From Tetracentron sinense (lineage: Eukaryota > Streptophyta > Magnoliopsida > Trochodendrales > Trochodendraceae), in NCBI GenBank assembly GCA_015143295.1, contig CM026568.1, positions 29,396,441-29,460,440 on the forward strand: a DNA stretch of 64,000 nt. Direction: 5' to 3'. The notes under the pieces are model-generated. The model was given only the letters and a program-made list of their open reading frames with translations. It had not been told where the DNA came from and did no database searches. This document shows positions 33,158-44,220 of the stretch, piece after piece. Numbering within the stretch: position 1 is the stretch's first letter; each line of letters starts with the position of its first letter. The position numbers and the translations under genes are program-made.

Positions 33158-34037
33158 ATGGCGTTGCGTGTGCTTCTAGTGGTGGCGGTTTTGCTCTTCT
33201 GCGTTGCCGAGGTAGGAAGTAGTTTTGTGGGTTCCTTCCAAAACCAATTTAATCAAAGAGCAGTTTTGTGGGTTACCGTTAGTTAATATCGTTTAATTTT
33301 GTATTATACGTGCTTACAGGTTTCATCCAACGCTAAGATAGAAGAAGCAATCACCCAGCTTAGCCTGGTAATACAATCACTATCCTTCTATTATTTTCAT
33401 GTTTTAATATATATTTACTTTTTTTTTTTTTTTGCCTGCTTTGCAGGATGGTGTGCCTAGAGGTGCAAACAGAAGGCTTATGCAAGAAATAGGTGTAATT
33501 GGTTTTCTGTTTCTTTTTCCTTTTCATTCATAAATTTTCAAATGATAGCGAAAAAAAAAATGCATATATTATTACTTCTTTGAAATGGATAAAAAGTTGT
33601 ATATTTTCAAGATAACCCTTCAAAATTATTTTCTTTGCATGAAAAGAGAAAAAAAAACAAACGAAGGTATTTCTTGTAATGTATTTTGAGCTTGTATAGT
33701 GATGCATAGTTTCTGTTAAGTTAGTTAATGAAGTGGTTAGTCTAGTGTGGCTTTAGAAGGCCAATATCCATCTCAAAACTATGGGTGTTGGGTTGGGCTT
33801 TGAGGTCCAACTAGAGAAGGCCTTGTGACTGATCGTCTGTTTTGTTATATAGATTGTGAGGGGTTGTGCAAGGTGAGGTGCAGTCTACACTCAAGGCCGA
33901 AGGTGTGCACTAGAGCATGCGGTACGTGCTGTTTTAGGTGTAAGTGTGTTCCTCCGGGGACTTCGGGAAACAGAGAAATGTGTGGGAGCTGCTACACGGA
34001 CATGACTACTCACGGTAACAAGACCAAGTGCCCCTAG
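33158..34037 (+). CDS. GASA: GASA/snakin cysteine-rich peptide (standard form)
   Basis: Secreted peptide of the gibberellin-stimulated (GASA/snakin) family, linked to growth, redox and antimicrobial roles. Exons: 33158-33211, 33320-33367, 33447-33492, 33853-34037; intron phases 0, 0, 1, all GT-AG; 110 residues. Residues 1-18 are the signal peptide. A short variable spacer (residues about 22-49) follows, then a 60-residue GASA domain with all 12 cysteines, including the ACGTCCFRCKCVPPGT core and the invariant terminal KCP. It is complete and unbroken. It is convergent with a second GASA gene 2.3 kb away that has the same exon phases and a last exon of identical 185-nt length, pointing to local inverted duplication. 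Confidence 0.95.
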
Positions 34038-34209
34038 GCCCATGGGCCTTTATAGTAAAACTAAGCTTTCTTTTGTTGGTTTTGTAATCGTACGAGCGTA
34101 CTTCAAGTTTGGGGATGGTGGGTGGTGTACATGTGTAATGTGTTTATGTATTTCTTTGTGTCCTGTAATATTAATGTATGTGTCACTCCTTTTAATATAC
34201 TTATGGTGG

Positions 34210-36339
34210 AGTTGTTGAGCTTATTAAATATTGGTTCTGTCTCACCAATTTATTTTTTTTGAGTAAAATTCTGTGGACCAATATAATTTAAGAATGAGCA
34301 GTGGGGGCATGGACCAATGATTTCTAGCTTTTGGATTTTAAAATCCATTTCGAGCTTTTGGATTTTAAAATCCATTTCCCAAGTACGTTAACTATTTTCC
34401 TTTAACAATCTAAACACACAAGTGCATAAAGGTAAAGGTAAATCCGTACATTAACTCTAAAAAGGTCTAACTTGATGAGTGAAGGCTCATTGTATACTCT
34501 GCAAAGGCTAGAACCCAACCAATGTGGAGGCCTCGGCTTGTTTCTGGCGAGTCTCGGGTGTCCATAGAATAGGAGACATGTGGTGGTGAAGTCAAAATCG
34601 ATTTTGACTTTCTATGGACACTAGAGACAAATCCTTTCGGGCTCCAGAGACAATCCAAGGCCCAATGTGGGGGGTGTCTACCATTGCGAATGCTAGTACC
34701 CAATCGATGTGGGGATGTCTACCATTGACATATTGGGGGTAGTGATAGCATAAATTGAAGTCGAAAAAAGTGCATTAAGATATTATCATTGTTCTGTACT
34801 AATATAAAGAGATGCATTGTTCAAAACGTTGATCGAATAATTTTATAATTTCAAAATTATGTTTTGCCCTTATCCCATCTGTCTTCTTATAATGACAACC
34901 ACTTGATTGAATGTTTGTCTAATTCCTATGCTACCCTTCACTCGGCTATCTATTGGATTTGAAATTTATTACGGTTATAATGGAACTTTTTTGAAACCTG
35001 TTACACCATTAAGGTTACCATGCGTCATTTTTAATACTTGTTAACTATGGTTAAGATTCATAGGTTCACTCACTTATCCTTATATTGTAGAAAACAAATA
35101 TATAAATAAATTAACTCTAAAAATTAGTGAATTTAACTAGGGTTTTAAATTTTTTTTTTTTTTTTTCTAAAAACCAAGGATAAGTGGAACTCTAGGGATT
35201 GATGAATCTTAACCACAATTAAGAAGTGTCAAAAGAGTCACATGGAAACTTCAAGGGCGTAACCGGACTCTAACTATGGTTAAGATTCATCCATCCCTAG
35301 GATTCACCCACTTTTTCTTGGATTAAAAAAAAACATATTAATTTTTTTTAAACCTTAATTAAAATTCACTAACTCTTATGGTTATTTTTTTTTTCTTCAT
35401 ATTTTTTCCTAAAAACCAAGGATTAGTAGATGAACTTAGAGGGGTGAGTGAATCTTAATCACAATCAAGGAGTGTTAAAAGGGATACATAACGACCTCAG
35501 TGATGTAATCAGACTCCTCGCTCTCTTAGTAAAACGCTCTAAAAGAACGTCTCGCCAAGGCCCCGCCCGTCCCCTTTCTTTACTATATCCAAAATGTTTC
35601 TAATATTTTTATTTCTTAAAATATTTTTACGTCATATTTTTATAAGCAACAAGTCACTCACAATTTTTTTTTTAAAATCCAAAATGGCCCTCAAGTTGCT
35701 AAATTCAAAATATATATATATATTTTTATCTTTTTCGAAATGCCCTTATTAAGGTCCCCCCCCTCCCCCCCCCCCTCGCTCTCTCTCTCTCACGTGTAGT
35801 ATATTTATATGGAAGAGTGAATTGTAAAGCATCAGAGCCTTCAGCTAACGCCTTGTGGTGTAGTTAAGTTTAACTAAAAAAAAATTGTAAAGCATCAGGG
35901 CAATTACTCTCTTGCTTTTAGATGTTGAAAGTGTTGGATTCTATAAGCTTTCACCCATTGGCATCTTCCTTCAGACACTTCATGTGGAAGATACGGATCC
36001 AGCACGATTATTTAATGCCATAATGTAGAACCTGGGGCTTGACAAAGGATGGGTTCATAACTAGTAGTTGGGTTTCGGGCTTGTGCCAGAATGAAAATTT
36101 ATGACTCAGAACCTGCAATTTCATGGGGTTCTTCGCAATGGCCCCAGAAAATATGGTGTTGCCCAGTACAGCCTCTTTTTTTTTTTTTTTTTTTCAATAA
36201 AAAAGACTTTGGATTTAAATTGAAATCTGCTGAACAACCATTCAAGAATCAATGACATGATAGAGCTAGCAATCTCTCTCTCTCCAACATACATGAAGTG
36301 CCAGGATAGAGAAAGCAAAGCAGGGTTTTTGCTACATTT
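34210..36339. other. Region between the convergent GASA genes
   Basis: No gene is seen. A 29-bp unit with GGATTTTAAAATCC is tandemly repeated twice at 34325-34380. A MITE lies at 34528-34661. TTAACC-type MITE arms lie at 34990-35250 and 35260-35500. A C-rich pyrimidine tract follows at 35757-35790. The last 150 bp include the downstream gene's 3' UTR with a 19-nt T run. Confidence 0.55.
34528..34661. mobile_element. Foldback MITE, AGGCCTCGG family, inside a short tandem repeat
   Basis: Ends AGGCCTCGGCTTGTTTCTGG and CCAGAGACAATCCAAGGC are inverted. The centre GAAGTCAAAATCGATTTTGAC is palindromic. It is flanked by CCAATGTGG at 34519-34527 and again at 34662-34670, an 8-9 bp target duplication. 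The host site is one unit of a degenerate tandem repeat (CTAGAACCCAACCAATGTGG / CTAGTACCCAATCGATGTGG). Confidence 0.8.
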
Positions 36340-37251
36340 TTAAGGGCATTTGGGAATATTGCCGTGAGTGGTCATATTAATATAGCACTTGCCACACATT
36401 TCTCGGTTACCATATGTTCCGGGTGGAACACATTTGCATCGTACACAGCATGTCAGGCACACTCTCTTGCACCGTCTTTGCCTTGAATGCAACCCGCACC
36501 TATCTCCACATAACCTGGGGCACTCTGCACACACATCACAAACACAAAACCCAAATAAAAATCCATCCCTTATTGTTTAAATAAATGACTTGCATGTCTT
36601 CCTGAAAACAACAACGGTAGGGCATGGTATACCACACCTGTAATCATCACTGGTGGGAGTATCGGCGCTGGAGCCGGTGCCAGTACTGGGGTCGGAGCAG
36701 GAGCCTTGACTGGGGGTATAGCATAAGCGGCCTACACCAAAATGCCAAATTCAACAGTTGATTAATTCGTGATATGTTGTTATAAATTTTTTTTTTATTT
36801 TTAAAAAGGACTTTGCTACTGAGACCATCTTAGGGCCAAGACCACGGAGACCGTGCTTGGTGGTGCATTGTTGTGTGAAAATGTTCCCTTTTCTACCATG
36901 TTTCCTATTATTAATTAATCGCCTATTTTTAGACGATCTTACAAACCCATTAGCCAGTTATAATCATCTTGATCCCTTGGCTTATTATCTCAATTGGATG
37001 GTCATAACTTTATTTGGTAAAGTTATTACCAACCAACAAAGGAGAAATAATCAATATTGTCCTAAAGTTACCTCCTTGAAGGCTTCCTCATCATTAGATG
37101 AAACCTACAAAAACAGTAAAAGATCATTTGTTTGAGAAACATAGAAAAAATGTGTGTTTGTATGTGAGAGAGAGAGAGAGAGGGAGAGAATTACCCTTGT
37201 AGCAACCAAAAGAAAGGAGGCCAGCAAAAAGATAATAGCTTTCAAAGCCAT
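36340..37251 (-). CDS. GASA: Proline-rich GASA protein (GASA14-like layout)
   Basis: Secreted GASA-family protein with an added proline-rich spacer. Exons in gene order: 37195-37251, 37072-37104, 36638-36731, 36340-36524; phases 0, 0, 1; 122 residues. The signal peptide is MALKAIIFLLASFLLVATR. Exon 2 gives a short acidic piece. Exon 3 gives 31 residues rich in Pro-Ala-Pro (VKAPAPTPVLAPAPAP), the type of sequence that is hydroxylated and glycosylated. Exon 4 is a 60-residue GASA domain with 12 cysteines ending KCP. The Pro spacer makes it comparable to Arabidopsis GASA14 (known family member, comparison from memory), though much shorter. TATA at 37331. No lesion is seen. Confidence 0.93.
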
Positions 37252-37330
37252 TGTGAAACAGCTGGAACAAAAGAAGCAAGGGGTGTAAGAGCTGCTAAGT
37301 AATGACTCAAGCTAGAGGAAACTCTGTGGA

Positions 37331-37338
37331 ATATATAG
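37331..37338 (-). promoter_or_regulatory. TATA box of the proline-rich GASA gene
   Basis: On the minus strand CTCTATATATTCC lies about 80 nt upstream of the ATG. Confidence 0.55.
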
Positions 37339-37933
37339 AGATAGTGATGGTTAAAAAAAGCATTACAAGTTGGTCTTGATGAGTTGGACTGTCAGTGCCA
37401 GCTTCATACATGGATGTGATATGGGTAATTGTTCAAAATCCGAGTTGGTTTCCAGAACACTTTGGTCAATGACCCTGTCTACTAAAATAACGTATCTACT
37501 CTTTAGGGGAGACTATTATCACTAGTTTATTAACCGACACAGGACACTGTCCTTAAAAAATTTGAAAAATGATTTCATGGCTCTGTTACTTATGTTTTGA
37601 CCACCTTTGGTTTAATTGGTAGATCCACATTACCAAGATAAAATATTAGTGACAAACTGACAATGAATTCCATCACACTAAAAATAAGGATGAACTCCTT
37701 TGTAAGCATTGTATCAATACAGAAAGGTAAAGAAAGATCGTATAAACTTCACTGCTCCATCAACTGATGTATAGAAATACCCATTAAAATGTACTACCCA
37801 TTTGATGAAGAATTGATGATGACCCTTCTACACGGCCTTTCACGTGAAAATTACGTTGATTAGATGATCCTAGCCTTCAGATTTGAGGGAACTTTTGTGG
37901 GGATATTTTATTATGATTCTCTCAATCATCAAG

Positions 37934-38837
37934 TGTAGGGGAAAAACTCCGGAAATGACACGCGTCAGCAATAGCTCCTCCCACGCTCTGGTTTACCGGT
38001 AGAAGGTTGGAGTGGAGGGTGTGACACCCTGACCTGTACTCTGATGCTAAAGTCAGTAGATGTAGAAGATGATGAACAGTACACACTGAAAGAGGCACTG
38101 AAAGTTACGCAAGGCTCTGGGAAGCACTGAACACGTATACTCTCGAATACGGATGATGAACAACTAACCAACCCCTAAGCACTAAAAATCACGGGGTATT
38201 TATAGGGTAAGGTTGGTATGGCCATCGATGACCATGGATGGCCATAGGTGTCCATACCACGTGTTTTGCACTCATTGCCAAATATGTCAAGTCATATCTG
38301 CCGCCGGTTGCATCACACGCGAGAGCCTCCTAAGCGTCCAATCGGACGTGATCGGACAGTACGCAGAAGTGACCAGCATTAAATGCCAAGACAGTGCTTT
38401 CGGCACGCAACAGTGTTTTCGGCACGCCTGTCAGAATTATGGATCGCCTCCTGATCACTTCCTCCTACGAGTCGGTCTCGTTGTTGACTCGAGCTCGGTT
38501 ACGGTGTAGTTGTCTTAGAATACAGCCAGGATATCGTTGTCGGTGAAACAACGGGCTCGTTGTTCATATACAACAAAAACGTCGTCAAGAGTACAACGGT
38601 TACGTTGTGCTTCAGATAACGAGCACGTTGTCAAGCCATAACAGAAGCGTTGTTGTACAAGAGAACAAAGATGTCGTAATGCGCACAACGGGAACGTTGT
38701 GCATCAGACAACGTGTGATCCCTCTATTTTAAGCACGTGACCCCAACTCGTGTCCACGTGTCACTTTCGTGAACAAAACAACAAAAACGAGCTCGTTCTC
38801 CCACGCTATGTTGATTTTACGAATTTTATCCGTTACA
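37934..38837. mobile_element. Solo LTR, family 1 copy B, with perfect 5-bp target duplication
   Basis: Starts TGTAGGGGAAAAACTCC and ends TTTATCCGTTACA. It is flanked by TCAAG at 37929-37933 and TCAAG at 38838-38842. Length is 904 bp. Same family as 15148-16003. From 38530 to 38710 it carries many ACAACG / CGTTGT half-sites arranged as inverted pairs, and its own TATTTATAGG near 38198. It starts about 680 bp upstream of the proline-rich GASA start codon. Confidence 0.9.
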
Positions 38838-38842
38838 TCAAG

Positions 38843-40967
38843 TACTATTGATTCTTCCCAAGAAATACCAAAGAGAGACGTTTGGAAACCTACTCGTTTT
38901 AAGTAGTTTTATAGTTTTTTCCATCACTTTCTGTTTAAGGGTTAGGTTTCATGTCCCTCTTTGATGTAATTCGCGTTCTAATAAACAAATAGGGGTCTTG
39001 CCTAACCCTCCTCCCTCACTGGGTGGTTTTTTTTTTTTTTTTTTAAATCTGTCTCCATCATCTATATCTGCATTATTCATGTGGATTTACAGTTCTGTTA
39101 TACTAAATTATAAATAAAGAGTTAATCGTTGCCAGTAGGATCGTAATAGGATTCTTTTAAGGCTACTTACAATGTGATATCACATGTCACGAACATTGGT
39201 CAAACTATCAGTTCAGTTGGACTCACAGAGCTGCAGTTAGCCTCTAAGAGCTCCATTCATGTCTCTATTAGGAGTTGCAAAACTATCCCCCCCCCCCCCC
39301 CCCCCCCCCCCCCTTATTCTGTTATTTAATAAAACCGGCGAGGGTCCATGCCAACCTCTTCCCCCACTGGGAGCAATGTTACCTTGGCACTTCAGTTTTC
39401 CTAAATTTTATTGTGCCGACACATAGACATGATACGACACTCCACTCCATGGCACGACACGACACTCCTTGATACATGTCTGTACCATGTCATGGTGACA
39501 TCATCATTATGATTAGACACATTGTGATTCAAGTGTGTCGTGTCATTTTAAAAATAGATTTACAATGAACTTTTTCTCAAATTGTGTTGCTTTTTTGGAA
39601 CATAAATGAAATTTTACTAGGAGATAGCGGAAACAATAACGATCAATATGTACGTTTCTCTCTTCTCTTCTCTCTCTTGTTGCTCATTTTTATTCTCTAT
39701 ATGAGTATTTATATAACTTGAAGTATATACTTTTTGTAAAAAAATGGGGACCAATTATCCCTTTTTTTTTTATTATTATTGTTATTTAAAAATTTTGAGT
39801 TATAATATATATATATATATATATAATCATTTTTTGAAATTTGTATGCCCATGCCACCATATTAGGATTTTCAGAGCTTGTCGTGCCGAAAACCCCAAGA
39901 CACCTGGACAGTTGATACCCGTACCACGTGCCTAGGTAACACTAACTGAGAGCCTTAAAAAAGAAAAATGTTCAACAGGTAGCTACCGATAGTGCATGCC
40001 GGATGTCTTGAATTAATCATAACATTTTTTCCCTGGAAGATGTAGACAGAAATTTGAATTAGGGGACAAACAAACGCTCGAACTATGGGGCTTCGGTATT
40101 CATGGCATGATATGGTCGTATGGGGATCCCATTTTTCTTTTCATTCTGTTGTTCAGTTGCATAACTCGCAAGAACCCTGTCTGTACTACAGAAAAGCAAA
40201 AGAGGTGCACTTCGCCATGGAGAAGCATAAAGTTCATATTTTCTCAACCCATCCACTGCATATGTAACATATGTAACCTGATTCTCGTGCATGTATTAGC
40301 GTTACAAAGTGTTATTCCTTTGTACTTTTGTAGTGCAAGCTGACAGTGTAGAATGCAATATACATGCAAGCTTGGATGATTAGCATCGATGCATAAGATC
40401 AATGTTCAGATAAAGGTGTTATTTCACTCCTTAAGGTTGGATTAGGAAGTATGGGGATAAAATATTGCAATTTCCATCACTTAGTAAAACTTCATAATGA
40501 CTACTTCCACATCTAGGAAGGTTAATCCCAGAGATCTGAAAAGCATGGTACTCTTGAGTGGCTACCCAAAAAAAAAAATCTCCATAATTTGAATATTTTT
40601 TCTCAATACAAGAATCACACACTTATAACCACATTTTTACATCTAAGAGTATCCATAAATATTGAGTAAAAAAAAATTGGAAGCTATAAGCATAAACCAG
40701 CAATCTGCCATGAGTAACCAAAACTTTAATAAATAAAAGAGAATTGTCTTATCCTCAATATTGATTGGTACATTATGTATATGTTACTTACCTACATCCA
40801 TTCCATAGATGTGATATCTAGGCCCAACCTCACCTTTACCTGCTAACTACTTGCGGATATACAACAGGAAATTATAGAAATTGAATAATTATGCATTGAC
40901 AAGCACTATGAAGCCCGTGCCTGTTAACAGTCTCTTTGAGAAGAATATATGCAATTGTTAAGGAAGG
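38843..40967. other. Intergenic; 27-nt poly(C), no gene supported
   Basis: Holds a poly(T) at 39025-39044, a C27 run at 39287-39313, degenerate ACACGACAC / CATGGCACGACACGA repeats at 39415-39560 and a (TA)n at 39805-39824. Short frames at 39744-40343 have no recognisable family. Confidence 0.5.
39287..39313. repeat. Poly(C) tract, 27 nt
   Basis: Uninterrupted C27. Confidence 0.9.
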
Positions 40968-43900
40968 TTACATCTTACAAGCCTTGCTGTCGTTGCATAC
41001 TTCACCCTGTTAAGTGAAACCCAAAACCCAAATACGTGTCAGCACCATAGAGTTTCCCAAGTAATTGTTGAGTGTATAGCATTTCTGAGATGGGTTATAA
41101 GTCCAAGAGATACTACTTTAGCTAGCATATATGCACGAGAGATAATACTCATGCTCTTGAAGAGAAGGGGAGAACTGAGTGGACAAAATAATAGTACAGT
41201 AATACAGTTGAGGAAAAGAAATTCTAGGTTCACAAAAAACATTTCCATGTTACACAGTTTTCTCTTGAAGAATAGAGCGGGAGAGTTGACATCAGACATA
41301 CTTTACAAATGTTGCTCTATACCGAACTTTATCATCTAAAGTCTAAACCAAACAGTTGGGCATAAAATCCTCTTAGAGATTGTTCGTGGGCTTGAAAGTG
41401 GGTTGAAAATTCCAAATTTTAAAGTCAATGAGAGGAGCTACTAACTGAAGTCAGGTGAAGGTATTGATATCTTCAGAAATAGAATTGAGGAAGATCAGCC
41501 TTCAATTTTTTTTTCATCAGTAAGATCAGCCTTCAATTTTTTTTTCATCAGTAAGATCAGCCTTCACATTTTTTTTTCCCTGTGCCGAGCCTTTTCATTA
41601 GAAGTCAACATAATTCCTAACCTACTATTCACTATACCAAATTTCCTGCAAGAAAGACACAATAGCTAATAGTAGACTATGTATCATTTGGAGATCAGCT
41701 CAGCTGGATCAGCCTATATTTATGTTTAGGTTCTTTTCACGTCAAAGAAAGAACCCTTCTTGTAATTGACCTTGTGTTTCTTTGGCCCTGCTTATGCCTC
41801 ACCCACTACAGGACAAGGCTCGGCACTGCAAAATTTTCCCAGTTATGTACATACTAAATACTTTTCTTGATGCTGTAGATATTTCATGCTACGTTATCAT
41901 TGCCTTGGAGCTCAGCAGTCATCTGCTAGCTAATGGAAGGAATAGGATAGGTTATATGTTTTGAGCGCAATCTCAGTGGTAATCGAATTTGCTAATAAAA
42001 TTATATTTTATATACATTGAGCACGATACATTCACATCAGCAGTTCCAGGTATGTTGAGACGCAGTGAATAGATTCTGTAGTATTTATTAAGATAATTTT
42101 TAAGGGCCTTTTCCAACCATTCTAACTTTATATCTGCATTATTCCCAAGGAAATCACATGCATGAATCCTTCATCGTCCCGAACTCTCCTCGTGTATTCA
42201 AATTAAATTTTTAGCATATATGCAAAATAATGGAGTTCATAGTACTAAAATGACCAACAAGAGCAATTACAATCTAAAAATCAATTTCTACAATAATATA
42301 CACTGAAATTTGATGCTTACCATTTAAACATATTAATGATGAAACTCAGCAACTGTACCAATTTGATATGTGAAAGGATGGAAAATAAAGCATTCAGGCA
42401 GTTGAAGTATGCATATGATCTTATTATTTCAAGTTTACGCCTCTGTAAACTCATTTTTGTATTATTTGCCTTCTATCTTGTACATATCTCTCTTTTATTT
42501 TAATATATATCTTTGATTACCGATCAAAAAAAAAAGTATGCATACCTTGTTTCTCTTTCGTGCTTCAAAAATTTCTTCTAAAGGAGGCCGACCTAAACCA
42601 AGGTGGTCATTGACATGGAAACAATAAACATAGTATGGATCAAAGAAAATAGAATAGAATCATAGAAGTCATCACACATCAAAATGAAGTAGCAAACGGT
42701 TTGGCATGTGCTATGGAATATGTATGCTTGTCTGTGGTTTAGCACTTTAGCATGCAGTAATAACAAATGCACAATTGGCATTCAAAAACAGTTGGTATCC
42801 CTTGACTTATCTGAATAGAAAGTATATACCAAGGCCAGTAGCTAGTAAGTATGAAGAATAAAGTCGCTATGATGTCCTACTGTGCAATTAAATTACATAT
42901 GTGATATTCATTCTGCAGTCCATGGAGGGACCCAAGCATATGGAAATCTGATTGTATATCAAGTACAATAACAATGCATCTTGCACAGCAATTTTACTTA
43001 TAAATAACCTTCAATTCAGATGTTGCTAAAACAAGGCTGGTGCCACCCAATGATTATATGATATCTGGGGAACAGGGTCAAATTAGATTCTACCTAAATG
43101 ATGACTTTCATTGGCATACTTGAAGAGTAGAAGTTAAATTAATATTTTTTTTATAGGAAAGCTAGATTAATATTACACATTAGAGATGTCGGAAACATGA
43201 CATTTTGTTTAGAAAGATGCTCTCAAGCTAATATCTTTATTAATTGATATAAATGTGAACAAATTTTAGATTATGACACTATGACCTAACAAGCTAAGCA
43301 AATATATGTGCAATTATAAAGTATACAACAGTTTTTCCTAGAATGAAATCAATACAAATAAATGCACGTACCTGTAATTTGCATACGATATTTAGCCCAA
43401 ACACCATACACAGCATCAGCTATTTTTGCAATCTGTGAACAGATTGTTTCATTATTAACCCCAAAATATAAATAAAGAACAAGAGAAACTTCCTCTTAAG
43501 ATAAGCCACGTGTCTAGAAGAAGATTTCACACTGATAGAACTATGTTTAATGGTCAGAGAACAAAAGGACTTACTGGCTCGTATTTTGTAATGGCATAAA
43601 CCCATCCAAGACCAACTTCTTCATATAGTCTTCTAAATGCCTGCAAAAGTTTTCATTGGCATGGAGTCATGTTTCTTGAGATGTAAGTTAAAGACTTAAA
43701 GCCAAAAGAAAAGCGATAGCTTCACTTCATAGTGTCTTCCAATCAAGAACTCTAGTCTTCGACAAAATTCCCAGATAATTATTTGTCCTGTTTCATATAA
43801 AAGTAATCGTATATTGTGTCTAGCAATATAGGTAGAGAAGCGACATAAATTCCATACTGAAAAACTAGACTTACTCTAACGTAAGTTGGCAATTTCACTA

Positions 43901-44178
43901 TTTTGAACAAATTTCAATAATCATCAGGCATATTCCTCACCACATACATAATTAAACCACAAATTCGGCAAAGATATAGGACCTATACCACCAACCCAAT
44001 AGTGATTCACTTTGCCTGAACTAGTAGAAAATTAAGATTAGATGTATACGGTGCTTTTTCATTGACATAATTTCATAAAAGGATATCAGCTTATCTATTT
44101 GTAATGAGGATCTACGGAGTCCACAGGTTGTTCCACCTATCTTTTGCTGAAGCTAAGAATTATCCAGTACTATTCTTA

Positions 44179-44220
<42 letters not shown>

